Source: Croceimicrobium sp965279135 (GTDB lineage Bacteria > Bacteroidota > Bacteroidia > Flavobacteriales > Schleiferiaceae). From it: DNA of 64,000 nt. This document shows, piece by piece, positions 24,852 through 33,831 of this stretch; the stretch's first letter is position 1, and every line of letters begins with the position of its first letter. The DNA lies in the NCBI GenBank assembly GCA_965279135.1, contig OZ257133.1, positions 992,001 through 1,056,000 on the forward strand. Reading direction: 5' to 3'. The notes under the pieces are model-generated. The model made no database searches. It saw nothing but the letters and a program-made list of their open reading frames with translations, and was not told the DNA's origin. The position numbers and the translations under genes are program-made.

Positions 24852-25772
24852 ATGAAAGTTACCGTTGTAGGCGCAGGTGCCGTTGGAGCAAGTTGCGCAG
24901 AATACATCGCCATGAAAGACTTTGCTTCTGAAGTGGTATTGGTGGATATTAAAGAAGGCTTTGCCGAGGGTAAGGCAATGGACTTGATGCAAACCGCCTC
25001 TTTAAATGGTTTTGATACCAAAATCGTAGGTAGCACCAATGACTACAGCAAAACTGCCAATAGTGATGTTGCGGTAATTACTTCGGGCATTCCACGTAAG
25101 CCTGGGATGACTCGTGAAGAGCTGATCAGCACCAATGCAGGGATCGTGAAGACTGTTGCTGAGAACTTAATTAAAGAATCTCCAAATGTGATTATCATCG
25201 TAGTTTCCAATCCAATGGATACTATGACCTATTTAGCGCACAAGGCTACTGGTTTACCTAAACACCGTATAATCGGTATGGGTGGAGCCCTGGATTCAGC
25301 GCGCTTTAAGTATCGTTTGGCAGAGGCTACCGGAGCTCCTATTAGCGATATTGACGGTATGGTTATCGGTGGACACAGCGATACAGGAATGATTCCACTT
25401 ACTCGTTTGGCTACTCGTAATTCCGTACCTGTTTCAGAGTTCATCTCCGAAGAGCGCATGCAGGAGCTTAAAGAAGCAACTAAAGTAGGTGGTGCAACTC
25501 TTACCAAGCTTTTAGGAACTTCCGCCTGGTATGCTCCTGGAGCGGCTGTAGCATCTATGGTTCATGCTATTGCCACTGATGCTCATAAGATGTTTCCATG
25601 TTCTTGCCTTTTAGAAGGGGAGTTTGGGTTAAATGACATCTGTATTGGCGTTCCTGCACTAATAGGTGCCAATGGTGTAGAGAAGATTGTTGAAATCGAC
25701 CTCAGTGATACTGAAAAAACGGAATTAACGAATTCTGCAGAAGCCGTTCGTAAAACCAACGGACTACTGTAA
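24852..25772 (+). CDS. mdh: malate dehydrogenase (LDH-like type)
   Basis: 306 residues. NAD-binding Rossmann motif GAGAVGASCAEY near the start, acidic residue in VVLVDIKEG, catalytic loop arginines in RKPGMTREEL, SNPMDTMTY, substrate Arg in ALDSARFKYRLAE and the active-site His in GGHSDTGM. The enzyme interconverts malate and oxaloacetate in the TCA cycle. It belongs to the lactate-dehydrogenase-like branch common in Bacteroidota. Ends in a strong terminator; single-gene transcript. Confidence 0.97.
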   Translation: MKVTVVGAGAVGASCAEYIAMKDFASEVVLVDIKEGFAEGKAMDLMQTASLNGFDTKIVGSTNDYSKTANSDVAVITSGIPRKPGMTREELISTNAGIVKTVAENLIKESPNVIIIVVSNPMDTMTYLAHKATGLPKHRIIGMGGALDSARFKYRLAEATGAPISDIDGMVIGGHSDTGMIPLTRLATRNSVPVSEFISEERMQELKEATKVGGATLTKLLGTSAWYAPGAAVASMVHAIATDAHKMFPCSCLLEGEFGLNDICIGVPALIGANGVEKIVEIDLSDTEKTELTNSAEAVRKTNGLL

Positions 25773-25795
25773 GGATATATTGGGTTTTAGAACTT

Positions 25796-25846
25796 ATCCC
25801 GATTTCCGGCTTTTTTGCAAAAGCTTTGGAAGTCGGGATTTTTTAT
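25796..25846 (+). terminator. rho-independent terminator after mdh
   Basis: Stem ATCCCGATTTCC (25796-25807) pairs with GGAAGTCGGGAT (25828-25839) with one mismatch, followed by a T-rich tail. It lies between the convergent mdh and amylase genes and overlaps the last bases of the latter, so it may serve both. Confidence 0.85.
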
Positions 25847-27669
25847 TTTCTCAATAGGATTAGAGTTTCCTTGGCGCCGATACTTGTACCGGTACCCATT
25901 TCAACGGGATCTCCATGTAATAGCTCAAAAGGTCCGGCTAAAAAGGAATGCATATCTACGGTAGTGGCTTCATCAGAGTTGTTGATAGCTACAATGATTT
26001 CCTGCTGCGCATTGAACCTTTTAAAGATGAAGAGATCTTTTTCATCATCCGCAAGTAGTACTTCAAATTCACCATTTGCCAGAACCGGATGAGACCTTCT
26101 GATTGAGATTAGTTTTTGATAGTAAGCTTTGAGCTCCATGTTAGGAGCAACTTTATCAGCTTGGGTTCTCAAGCTCTGATCTGGAAGGTAGACCTCATCT
26201 TCATATTCAATTTCAGGCCATAGCATCGGTTTGCGGCAATCGGGATCATTGGCTCCCCAAATCCCCACTTCATCTCCGTAGTAAATCATAGGTGCACCGA
26301 GATATGTGAATTGGAAAGAGGCAAATAGTTTTTGAAGCTTTAATTCTTCTTCGTTAGGTTTCCTTACATCATAATTTTCATTGTCCGCCGCTTTGGAAAA
26401 TCCAAAGTATGATCCCCAGTTTCTAAAGTTTTCCCCGCCACGGTTTACTATATGAGAGCCGATACGGTTTACATCATGAGAACCAAATAGGTTTTGATTA
26501 ATATAGGCCACTTGCGGTGGAAAAGATTCACGCATGCGTTGAAGCTCGGCAGCAAATTCACTGGCGCTTCTTCGGTTACTGTCTCTTTTATTGATGAAGA
26601 ATTCGGTACAGGTGAAGGCCCAGTTGTAATTCATTTCTGCGTCGAATTCGTCTCCACTTAAATAGGCTAATGTTTCCTCCAATGGGCTCACCAATTCAGC
26701 CGTAATGTAGGCATCGGGGTTAAGGCCCTTTACATGTAGGCGCCAGTCTTTCCAGAAGGCATGATCAACGCAAAAGGCAACATCAAGGCGCCAACCATCG
26801 ATACCATAACCCGGCCCTTTATCTTTAGGGTTCATCCATCTTTCGGTAGCAGCAAATACATAGTTTCGAGGTCCCTCGACTAATCCATTTTCATCTTCTT
26901 TAAACTCAGGAAGTGATTTTACACCCCACCATCCCTGGTAATCAAATTCCACATCATTTTCAGGATCGGCCCAGGATTTAACGATGAACCAATCTTTGTA
27001 AGGACTGGCTTTTTGATTCTTCCGTAAATCCGCAAAAGGGAAACTGTTGTATCCCATGTGATTAAAGACGCCATCGAAGATAATGCGCATTCCGCGGCTA
27101 TGGACTTCCTCTATAAGCTTTAGGGCTAACTCATCAGCGCTTGTCCAAACCCAAGTCTTGGGATCAAGCGGGTTTTCCGTTGCAATTAGTTTCCGATCTC
27201 CCTCGGGGTCCGGGCCAAAATTAGGATCTACATGATGGTAGCTTTCCCCGTCATACTTGTGTAAACTAGGAGATTGGAATATTGGATTCAAATAGATAGC
27301 ATTGATACCTAAATCTTCTAAATAATCCAGCTTATCAATGATACCCTGAAGGTCTCCTCCGTATCTCCGTCTGAGGATGTGTTTCCATAGTTCGGGCTCT
27401 CCATTTGCTTTCTCCCAGGCTTGTAATTTGTACCAATCTGCTCCCCATGGATGTACCTGCCATTGATCCGGCATTTCCTGAGGGTCAGCATAGCGGAGGT
27501 TTTCTTTTTTAGGATCATTAGTGGGATCACCATTGTGAAACCTTTCAGGAAAAATTTGATACCAGATTGCATATTTGGCCCACTCTGGATAATCTTGTGC
27601 TTGAATCATAGTGGCTTGCAAAGCGAAAATTGCTCCTAATAGGAGGCGGTTAAAATGTAGTCGCGGCAT
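25843..27669 (-). CDS. secreted GH13 alpha-amylase-family glycoside hydrolase
   Basis: 608 residues with an N-terminal signal peptide (LLLGAIFALQATMIQAQ). The (beta/alpha)8 barrel shows the four GH13 regions: I DGVFNH (199-204), II GWRLDVAF with nucleophile Asp296, III TAELV with acid/base Glu325, and IV GSHDVNR with His398/Asp399. The opening IWYQIFPERFHNGDP and YGGDLQGIIDKLDYL resemble the neopullulanase/cyclomaltodextrinase group. A C-terminal beta domain closes the protein. It hydrolyses alpha-glucans, probably in the periplasm. No SusC/SusD genes lie next to it, so it is not part of a visible utilisation locus. Confidence 0.93.
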   Translation of the reverse strand: MPRLHFNRLLLGAIFALQATMIQAQDYPEWAKYAIWYQIFPERFHNGDPTNDPKKENLRYADPQEMPDQWQVHPWGADWYKLQAWEKANGEPELWKHILRRRYGGDLQGIIDKLDYLEDLGINAIYLNPIFQSPSLHKYDGESYHHVDPNFGPDPEGDRKLIATENPLDPKTWVWTSADELALKLIEEVHSRGMRIIFDGVFNHMGYNSFPFADLRKNQKASPYKDWFIVKSWADPENDVEFDYQGWWGVKSLPEFKEDENGLVEGPRNYVFAATERWMNPKDKGPGYGIDGWRLDVAFCVDHAFWKDWRLHVKGLNPDAYITAELVSPLEETLAYLSGDEFDAEMNYNWAFTCTEFFINKRDSNRRSASEFAAELQRMRESFPPQVAYINQNLFGSHDVNRIGSHIVNRGGENFRNWGSYFGFSKAADNENYDVRKPNEEELKLQKLFASFQFTYLGAPMIYYGDEVGIWGANDPDCRKPMLWPEIEYEDEVYLPDQSLRTQADKVAPNMELKAYYQKLISIRRSHPVLANGEFEVLLADDEKDLFIFKRFNAQQEIIVAINNSDEATTVDMHSFLAGPFELLHGDPVEMGTGTSIGAKETLILLRK

Positions 27670-27716
27670 TTGCTTAAGGCTTAGTCGAGAATTGTAAATT
27701 AGGGCAAAATTTTGGG

Positions 27717-28265
27717 ATGAAAATTATTAAGTGGGTTTTAATCAGCTTGGCCGTTTTAGCGCTCGTTTTATTCCTGGCTTTTCAGTGGATGAAGTCTAGC
27801 ACTAAGAAGATGTCTCCGGAAGGAAATGTGAGTTTCAAGTTTGAGGAATACGACGTTAATCTGTTTTATAATCGTCCCAGTGTTAAAGGCCGGACTATTT
27901 TTGGTCAACTTGTACCTTACAATGAAGTTTGGCGGACGGGTGCTAATGAGGCAACCACCTTTACGACCGCTACAGATTTGGAGATAGATGGAAAAATACT
28001 GCCGGCGGGAGAATACTCCTTGTGGACAATTCCCGGTGAGCAGGAGTGGCAGTTTATATGGAATTCAAAAGTTCCGGGGTGGGGAGTAGATTGGGACGGA
28101 AAGGCCAATCACGATCCGGAGTTTGACGTACTTACAACCACCATCTACAAAGAGACTATTCCCAATATTATTGAGCAGTTAACCATAAATCTGGTGCAGA
28201 CCAATGAAGGATTTGAGATGCAATTGGCCTGGGAGAATGTCCTAGCTCGAGTCCCAATAAAGTAA
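27717..28265 (+). CDS. DUF2911 family protein
   Basis: 182 residues. One N-terminal membrane anchor (residues 4-24). The DUF2911 signature follows: VNLFYNRPSVKGRTIFGQLVPYNEVWRTGANEATTF, then LPAGEYSLWTIP and WGV. The family is confined largely to Bacteroidota; structure is a beta-sandwich and the function is unknown. It starts the DUF2911/OmpA/DinB-like run, with one base between its stop and the next ATG. Confidence 0.9.
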   Translation: MKIIKWVLISLAVLALVLFLAFQWMKSSTKKMSPEGNVSFKFEEYDVNLFYNRPSVKGRTIFGQLVPYNEVWRTGANEATTFTTATDLEIDGKILPAGEYSLWTIPGEQEWQFIWNSKVPGWGVDWDGKANHDPEFDVLTTTIYKETIPNIIEQLTINLVQTNEGFEMQLAWENVLARVPIK

Positions 28266-28266
28266 T

Positions 28267-29406
28267 ATGCGGCTAAAGCCATTCCTATTAGTTTTCTTCC
28301 TTTTGCCCTGGGGTCTGGAAATCATTGCCCAGAAGGACACTCTTATTTATTATGAATTGCGGTTCGACCTTGATTCAGACCGCTTAAGTAATTCCGAAAA
28401 AGATGGTTTGGATAGTCTTTTACAATCTTATCCTATTTCCATCTTAAAGGAGCTGAAGCTATATGGACATACAGATAGCCTGGCTGATATTGAGTACAAT
28501 AAGGATCTTTCAAAACGCAGGGTTCAAGCCGTTTTGCAATATCTCGTATACAATGGACTGGATCCTTTAATAGTGATCACGGACTATTATGGTGAAGAGA
28601 AGCCTCGGTATTCCAATGCCCCTGATAAGCGTTTTAAAAATCGTCGGGTGGAATTAGAACTTCTGCTAGATCTTTCCTTGTTGCCGGATCCCGAGCAAAA
28701 GCTAAGCGAGCAGAAATTACAAACGGGGGATAAAGTTCGATTGGCTAATCTGAATTTCGTAGGTAATCAGGCAATCCCCATGTGGCACAGTATTGACGAA
28801 CTGCGCGAGTTGCTTCTGGTAATGCAACAGAATCCAGACTTAGAGATTTCCTTACAAGGACATGTTTGTTGCAGTAATGATTTTGAATTGTCAGTAGCGC
28901 GCTCTCGGATGGTTTATGATTTTCTGGTTGCTCAAGGGATATCAAAAGTTCGCCTTGATTACAAAGGTTTTGGTAATAAAGTTCCATTATTTGAGGAAGT
29001 AGATGATCAATCCCGTGCCCTAAACAGAAGGGTAGAGGTGGAAGTACTCTATAATTCTGAAATACGAAAGGAGATTAAGCCCAAAAAGAGACTGAGGGTT
29101 GAGGCTCCGGTAATGAGTATCCAATTTATTTCAGGTGGGGCGAGACTCAGTCCTAGCGGTGATTTTATGCTCACCTTAATCTCCGAAATGCTAAAAAAAT
29201 CAGAAGGTTTTGAATATGAGTTTATTGTTTATGATAATATCAACAATAAGCGGCTAAGTACTCAACGAGCTTCTACAATTGAGAGAACCCTGAACCGAAA
29301 AGGAGTTGATCGTAGAAGTTTTAAAGTGAGCACCAAGCCAAACAAGGCTGGCTTGCCAAAAACCGCGGACTACAATTGGATTCGCCTACAAATCATCGAA
29401 TCATGA
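28267..29406 (+). CDS. OmpA-family protein with two to three OmpA-like domains
   Basis: 379 residues with a signal peptide (LLVFFLLPWGLEIIAQ). The first OmpA-like domain (~25-130) has LYGHTDSLAD and LSKRRVQAVLQYL...RRVELELL. The second (~165-265) has LQGHVCCSND, ARSRMVYDFLVAQG and NRRVEVEVL. A third, degraded copy (~285-375) keeps only LSPSGDFMLTLISEMLKKS and RASTIERTLNRKGV. OmpA C domains bind peptidoglycan through the Asp/Arg pair; a beta-barrel is absent, so this is a periplasmic wall-binding protein. The TGA stop overlaps the next ATG (ATGA). Confidence 0.88.
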   Translation: MRLKPFLLVFFLLPWGLEIIAQKDTLIYYELRFDLDSDRLSNSEKDGLDSLLQSYPISILKELKLYGHTDSLADIEYNKDLSKRRVQAVLQYLVYNGLDPLIVITDYYGEEKPRYSNAPDKRFKNRRVELELLLDLSLLPDPEQKLSEQKLQTGDKVRLANLNFVGNQAIPMWHSIDELRELLLVMQQNPDLEISLQGHVCCSNDFELSVARSRMVYDFLVAQGISKVRLDYKGFGNKVPLFEEVDDQSRALNRRVEVEVLYNSEIRKEIKPKKRLRVEAPVMSIQFISGGARLSPSGDFMLTLISEMLKKSEGFEYEFIVYDNINNKRLSTQRASTIERTLNRKGVDRRSFKVSTKPNKAGLPKTADYNWIRLQIIES

Positions 29407-29861
29407 AGGAATTAGAACGTTATCTATTGCTTGATTTTCCAGTAAAACTTAAGAGTTTAAAGGTGGACTCCGAACGTCAATTTGGAGAGATGAACGTCAT
29501 TCAGATGTTGGACCATTTGCGCAAGGCATTTCTGTTGTCCTATTCTGGCAAAGAGGTTGAGATAAAAACCGCGCCTGAGCATATTGATAGGGCTCAGGCC
29601 TTTTTGGATTCTGATAGACCAATTCGCCCGGGAGCACAAGTGCCCGATGTGTATTTTGAGGTTGAGGACATGGAGGAGGAATTTGAAGAAATGAAGCTTC
29701 AACTGATTAAAGAGATGATAGCGATGTTGTCCTTTTTTGATAAAAACCCGGATTGGAAACAGGCTCATTCCACTTTTGGACTTATGAATGTGAAGCAGTG
29801 GTTACAATTGCATAAGAAGCATACCGAACATCACTTACGACAGTTTGGAATCGATAATTAA
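29403..29861 (+). CDS. DinB-like (DUF1569-type) putative metal-dependent protein
   Basis: 152 residues from the ATG at 29403, which overlaps the OmpA-family stop; nine upstream in-frame codons would lie in that gene. A four-helix bundle of the DinB/YfiT superfamily is suggested by NVIQMLDHLRKAF and HKKHTEHHLRQF, giving the His residues that bind a metal. Members are thiol transferases or unknown. The placement in DUF1569 rather than another DinB group is a guess. Confidence 0.75.
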   Translation: MKELERYLLLDFPVKLKSLKVDSERQFGEMNVIQMLDHLRKAFLLSYSGKEVEIKTAPEHIDRAQAFLDSDRPIRPGAQVPDVYFEVEDMEEEFEEMKLQLIKEMIAMLSFFDKNPDWKQAHSTFGLMNVKQWLQLHKKHTEHHLRQFGIDN

Positions 29862-29864
29862 CAG

Positions 29865-29896
29865 AAAGCCCGACTTAAGATTAAGCCGGGCTTTTT
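29865..29896 (+). terminator. bidirectional terminator between the DinB-like and LruC genes
   Basis: AAAGCCCG (29865-29872) pairs with CGGGCTTT (29887-29894), with TTAA/TTAA inside the loop extending the stem, followed by T. The symmetrical A and T flanks serve both the plus gene ending at 29861 and the minus gene ending at 29916. Confidence 0.85.
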
Positions 29897-29915
29897 GTTA
29901 TTTTATTTAGTGCGA

Positions 29916-31637
29916 TTAGTTTGTTAAATCGATCACGTTTCCAATACTAGGTGTTTGATACCAGTTCGCATTACTACTACCGCTGCTTGCTGCCCAGGAG
30001 CTAAACTGCGGGTAAGCGGAAATCATATCAGTCTTTTCATAAGGGTGTTGGAAGCTTGTTCCTTCAGGTAAAACTAACTCCATTCCCCAGGGAAGACCAG
30101 TACTGGTAAGATAGGTTCCATTAACATCATCTCCAGTGTTATTCAGACTTGCATCAGCTTCGGATGTGCCAGAAAAGCCTGGTAGGTGCACTTCGACCCC
30201 GCGATTCAAAGTTTGGAAGATGTAAAAGTCAGGAATAAAGGCGGTTCCATTATTCGATCCGAATGTAATAGTGAACTCCGCAGTATCAGGTGTTGCGAAA
30301 AGTCCGTTCTCCGTGTTGGTGTAGTAACCAGAACGAATCTCATCAGGGTCTGTAAATACAATGATTCCATTGGTCACATCAGGATCTAAACTTGCATCTC
30401 CACTTACACTGAGATTCATATTAGACATGGTATTCTTATTTGCATCAACTAATTGGATAGCAAGACCATTTTCAATACCGCCGCCAAAAGCATCTAAAGC
30501 AATTTTTACATCAGCAGAAACCCAATTGTTATTGGCATCTTTTACTAAGGTCATTTTCGAGTTAATGATCATATCATTAAAGTCATAATCCCCCTGTACA
30601 GGCCACATATCTTCGAAGGCCACAGTCTGACGACCGCTATTGGGATAGTAACTTAGATAGGCACGAGTGGCGTCATTAGGAAAGTCATCCTGATCATCCG
30701 CAACACCGTCATTATCGCTATCGGTAATGGCAGGAGGATTGCTGAAAAAGGCATTATCTACCCAGGTATCAAGCGCTATGTAGAATAAGCCGGTAGCTAC
30801 TGTCTTACCATTAGGAACTACGGTTGCCACCCCATTGGCATTATTGTTAAGATTTACCCTCTGGTAACTCGACCAACTTGAAGAGTTTTCATGATCCCAA
30901 AAGAATACATAAGCGTAAGCGAAGGATCCACTAAAGTCAGCAGTAATAAAAATGCTATCTCCTGGAGTTACAGTATGGTTTTGCCAGAAGTAGGTGTAAT
31001 TTCCGGCATCTGCCTTCAATACTTTTGATCCATTGATGGTCGGTTGACTGAAATCATCATCGACCGTTTTCCATTCCGTGTTATTATTTCCATTAGAATA
31101 GGGAGAAAAATACCCAGCGGAAATATTAGAGTTTGGGATATCGGTGGAGAAATCAGCATTGGCAAAAAGGTTAGTTCCCCTTCTGGTAGCAACACCGCTT
31201 GTTTTACCAAGCATTCGCTTCGAGTTGGAGATTAGGTTAGCGCCAAAAGGATCTGCCAGGCTGAGGGTTACTTTATCCTCAACTTGGAGGGGCCAGTATT
31301 CATTAGTTGCAGGCAGGTAGAACTGATAGCCTTCAGCCATAGCTGGAATGGAGATGTTAATTCTAGCCTTATTGGCCTTAATTATTTCTCGTGCTACACG
31401 TTCGCCATTATCATCCAAAATCTGAATTTCAGAACCTTCTAGTTCAATTACAGTGTTTTGGCTCTTGTCAAAGCTTAGTTCAATGTTAGCTGAAAGACTA
31501 CTGCTCCAATCAAAGCTGGATGGAACGACCAACTCATCAAAGCTCTGGGCAACAGGTTGACTTTGGTTGGGACCATCTTCTTTTGAACAAGCGGCAATTG
31601 CCAGACCTGCTAAAAGAATGTAAACTAACTTTTTCAT
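29916..31637 (-). CDS. LruC-domain lipoprotein, copy 1
   Basis: 573 residues. Lipoprotein signal peptide with Cys17 (LLAGLAIAAC). The N-terminal ~120 residues are a beta domain, followed by a jelly-roll-like region (FANADFSTDIP...). A calcium-binding thrombospondin-3-like stretch DSDNDGVADDQDDFPND (~310) leads into the LruC domain (~325-540), with DYDFNDMI and a long beta-rich run. LruC was named from a Leptospira outer-membrane lipoprotein. It is a paralogue of the next gene, with the same domain order. Surface exposure is inferred. Confidence 0.85.
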   Translation of the reverse strand: MKKLVYILLAGLAIAACSKEDGPNQSQPVAQSFDELVVPSSFDWSSSLSANIELSFDKSQNTVIELEGSEIQILDDNGERVAREIIKANKARINISIPAMAEGYQFYLPATNEYWPLQVEDKVTLSLADPFGANLISNSKRMLGKTSGVATRRGTNLFANADFSTDIPNSNISAGYFSPYSNGNNNTEWKTVDDDFSQPTINGSKVLKADAGNYTYFWQNHTVTPGDSIFITADFSGSFAYAYVFFWDHENSSSWSSYQRVNLNNNANGVATVVPNGKTVATGLFYIALDTWVDNAFFSNPPAITDSDNDGVADDQDDFPNDATRAYLSYYPNSGRQTVAFEDMWPVQGDYDFNDMIINSKMTLVKDANNNWVSADVKIALDAFGGGIENGLAIQLVDANKNTMSNMNLSVSGDASLDPDVTNGIIVFTDPDEIRSGYYTNTENGLFATPDTAEFTITFGSNNGTAFIPDFYIFQTLNRGVEVHLPGFSGTSEADASLNNTGDDVNGTYLTSTGLPWGMELVLPEGTSFQHPYEKTDMISAYPQFSSWAASSGSSNANWYQTPSIGNVIDLTN

Positions 31638-31833
31638 AATGCTCTATATCCTTTGGTTGCAAGATCAAAATTGAGAATTCTGATTATCAGCCAATTGTTT
31701 TATTCGTTTAAGTGAGGAATATCGAAGATGAAATGGGTTTCCCTTAATATAATGACCAAATAAAAATGATATTGGGATAGCCTTCCCTCGAGCTTGCAAA
31801 TATTCCTAATTTAAAGGTAGGGCTAAATAAAGA

Positions 31834-31855
31834 AAAGCCCCAAAAATGGGGCTTT
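31834..31855 (-). terminator. terminator after LruC-domain copy 2
   Basis: AAAGCCCC (31834-31841) and GGGGCTTT (31848-31855) form an 8-bp perfect stem with a 6-nt loop. Read on the minus strand it is followed by TTCTTTATTT, 23 bases after the stop of the second LruC gene. Confidence 0.85.
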
Positions 31856-31877
31856 CATAGTACTATTCTCATTGTTT

Positions 31878-33590
31878 TTATTGCAGAAGATTAACTACAT
31901 CTCCAATACTTGGTGTCTGATACCAGTTGGGATTGGTGCTTCCGCCACTGCTAGCCCAGGCACTAAATTGCGGGTAGGCAGTAATCATATCAACCTTCTC
32001 AAAAGGATGCTTAAAGTTGGAGCCATCCAGAACAAGATCCATTGCCCACGGTAAGCCATTTACAGTTTTATAGGTTCCATTCACATCATCTCCAGTATTA
32101 TAGAGGCTCTGATCTGCGGCGGCTGTTCCAGTAAATCCTACCATGTGAATTTCTCTACCGCGCTCCAATCTGTGGAAGATGTAGAAATCAGAATTAAATA
32201 CGCTTCCATTGTTCGAGCTAAAATTGATAGTGAATGTAACCGTATCAGGGGTAGACATTAGGCCAGTTTCTGTATTGGAATAGTATTGACTGCGAACCGC
32301 ATCCGGATCACTAAACACAATTATTCCATTGGTTACATCAGGATCTTCGCTGGCTGATCCACTAACAGAAGCAATAATATCACTCATTGTATTGTTATTG
32401 GCGTCCACAAGACGAAGGGCAAGGCCGCTTTCAATACCTCCACCGAATGCATCCAGTGCAATTTGATATTCAGCGCTAACCCAGTTACCATTTCCATCTT
32501 TGATTAAATCAGCTTTAACGCTAACAATCATATCATTAAAATCATAGTCTCCTTGTACTGGCCACATATCTTCAAAGGCAATAGTCTGACGACCGGCAGA
32601 AGGATAGTAGCTTAGGTATGCACGATTGGGATCATTTGGGAAATCATCCTGATCATCTGCAACTCCGTCATTATCTGTATCGGTAATAGCCGCAGGATTG
32701 CTTAAGAAAGCATTATCAATCCATGCATCGTCGAAAAGGTTAAATAGGGCTGATACTACTGTCGCTCCATTGGGAACCACTGCGTTTATTTCATCATTTC
32801 CTGAGGCTAGGTCTAGGTATTCGTAAGATACTGGGCTAGTAGCGTTAGCATCGCTGTAGAAGAATAGGAAAGCTCTAACTCTTCCGTTCCAATCTGCGGT
32901 TAAATGAATACTATCACCAGCATTTACAGTATGTAACTGCCATAAGTGGGTCCATTTACCATCATCAACCTGAAATACGGTAGATCCACCTACAGTGTTT
33001 TGATCCCACTCATTATCTGTAACAATCCATTTACCATCATCCAAAGTTCCGGTTGTTGGATTATAGGCAAAGCCAACATTGAAGTTAGTAATGGCAGTCT
33101 CAAAGTCAGCATTACCAAAGATGTTTGTTCCAGGAGGATTGGCAGTACTTGCACCTTTACCCAAGCGGGCTTTACCCTTAAAGTTTGGATCATTCATTGG
33201 GTCAGCAAGGCTGAGGGTTTGCGTTTCCTCAAAGCTTAAATCCCATTTTTCTTCCGTCGCTGGTAAATAGAATTTATATCCCTGAGCTTGAGCTGGCAAT
33301 AAGACATTGAATTGAGCTTTGTTGGATGCATTGATTTTAGAAATAGCAATGCGCTCGTTATTAGCATTAACGATCCATAAGAAGGAACCTTCTAAGTTAA
33401 TAGGGAGGGTTGCGCTCTGTTGCAGGTTTACTAAAATCTGAACTTTTTCGCTGCTACTCCAATTGAAATCAGTCGGAACGCTAAGATCTTCGAAACTTGT
33501 AGCAACGGGAACCTGAGTGTTCACATCACTGTCTTTGTTACAGGCGGCGGCGATTAATGCAAGTGCTAAAATTGAGGCTACTCTTTTCAT
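31878..33590 (-). CDS. LruC-domain lipoprotein, copy 2
   Basis: 570 residues. Lipobox Cys17 (LALALIAAAC). Domain order and many stretches match copy 1 (DTDNDGVADDQDDFPND, QTIAFEDMWPVQGDYDFNDMI, SWAASSG/SWASSGG endings, PNWYQTPSIGDVV). The copies differ most in the middle, about residues 150-290. Each copy has its own downstream terminator, so they may be regulated independently. Tandem duplication followed by divergence is the simplest reading. Confidence 0.85.
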   Translation of the reverse strand: MKRVASILALALIAAACNKDSDVNTQVPVATSFEDLSVPTDFNWSSSEKVQILVNLQQSATLPINLEGSFLWIVNANNERIAISKINASNKAQFNVLLPAQAQGYKFYLPATEEKWDLSFEETQTLSLADPMNDPNFKGKARLGKGASTANPPGTNIFGNADFETAITNFNVGFAYNPTTGTLDDGKWIVTDNEWDQNTVGGSTVFQVDDGKWTHLWQLHTVNAGDSIHLTADWNGRVRAFLFFYSDANATSPVSYEYLDLASGNDEINAVVPNGATVVSALFNLFDDAWIDNAFLSNPAAITDTDNDGVADDQDDFPNDPNRAYLSYYPSAGRQTIAFEDMWPVQGDYDFNDMIVSVKADLIKDGNGNWVSAEYQIALDAFGGGIESGLALRLVDANNNTMSDIIASVSGSASEDPDVTNGIIVFSDPDAVRSQYYSNTETGLMSTPDTVTFTINFSSNNGSVFNSDFYIFHRLERGREIHMVGFTGTAAADQSLYNTGDDVNGTYKTVNGLPWAMDLVLDGSNFKHPFEKVDMITAYPQFSAWASSGGSTNPNWYQTPSIGDVVNLLQ

Positions 33591-33696
33591 AACGGTTGCT
33601 TTTACAATTCGAAAGTCTATAATCCTTCATTATCAAAGCTTTATATTTCGATTAAAGTACCAATATTATAGATAAATGCCAGAATAGAGCAAAGAA

Positions 33697-33738
33697 AAAA
33701 GCCGGAGCTAATCCTCAGGCGAGGGGCATCCGGCTTTT
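33697..33738 (-). terminator. terminator after fasciclin lipoprotein gene
   Basis: AAAAGCCGGA (33697-33706) and TCCGGCTTTT (33729-33738) make a 10-bp perfect stem with a 22-nt loop. On the minus strand it is followed by TTTCTTTGC. It lies 93 bases past the stop of the fasciclin gene. A second small perfect hairpin CTAGCAT/ATGCTAG (33773-33789) lies in the same 3' region. Confidence 0.75.
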
Positions 33739-33831
33739 CAACCAACCAAACAAAACTATTACTCCAAAGGAACTAGCATAAGATGCTAGCGTTTCAAATT
33801 AAAACTCCATTTGAAGCTTTATCGTATGTCA

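Noticed and set aside
25843..27669. Starch-utilisation (Sus-like) locus around the amylase
   Set aside because: No SusC/SusD-like genes or regulator adjoin it.
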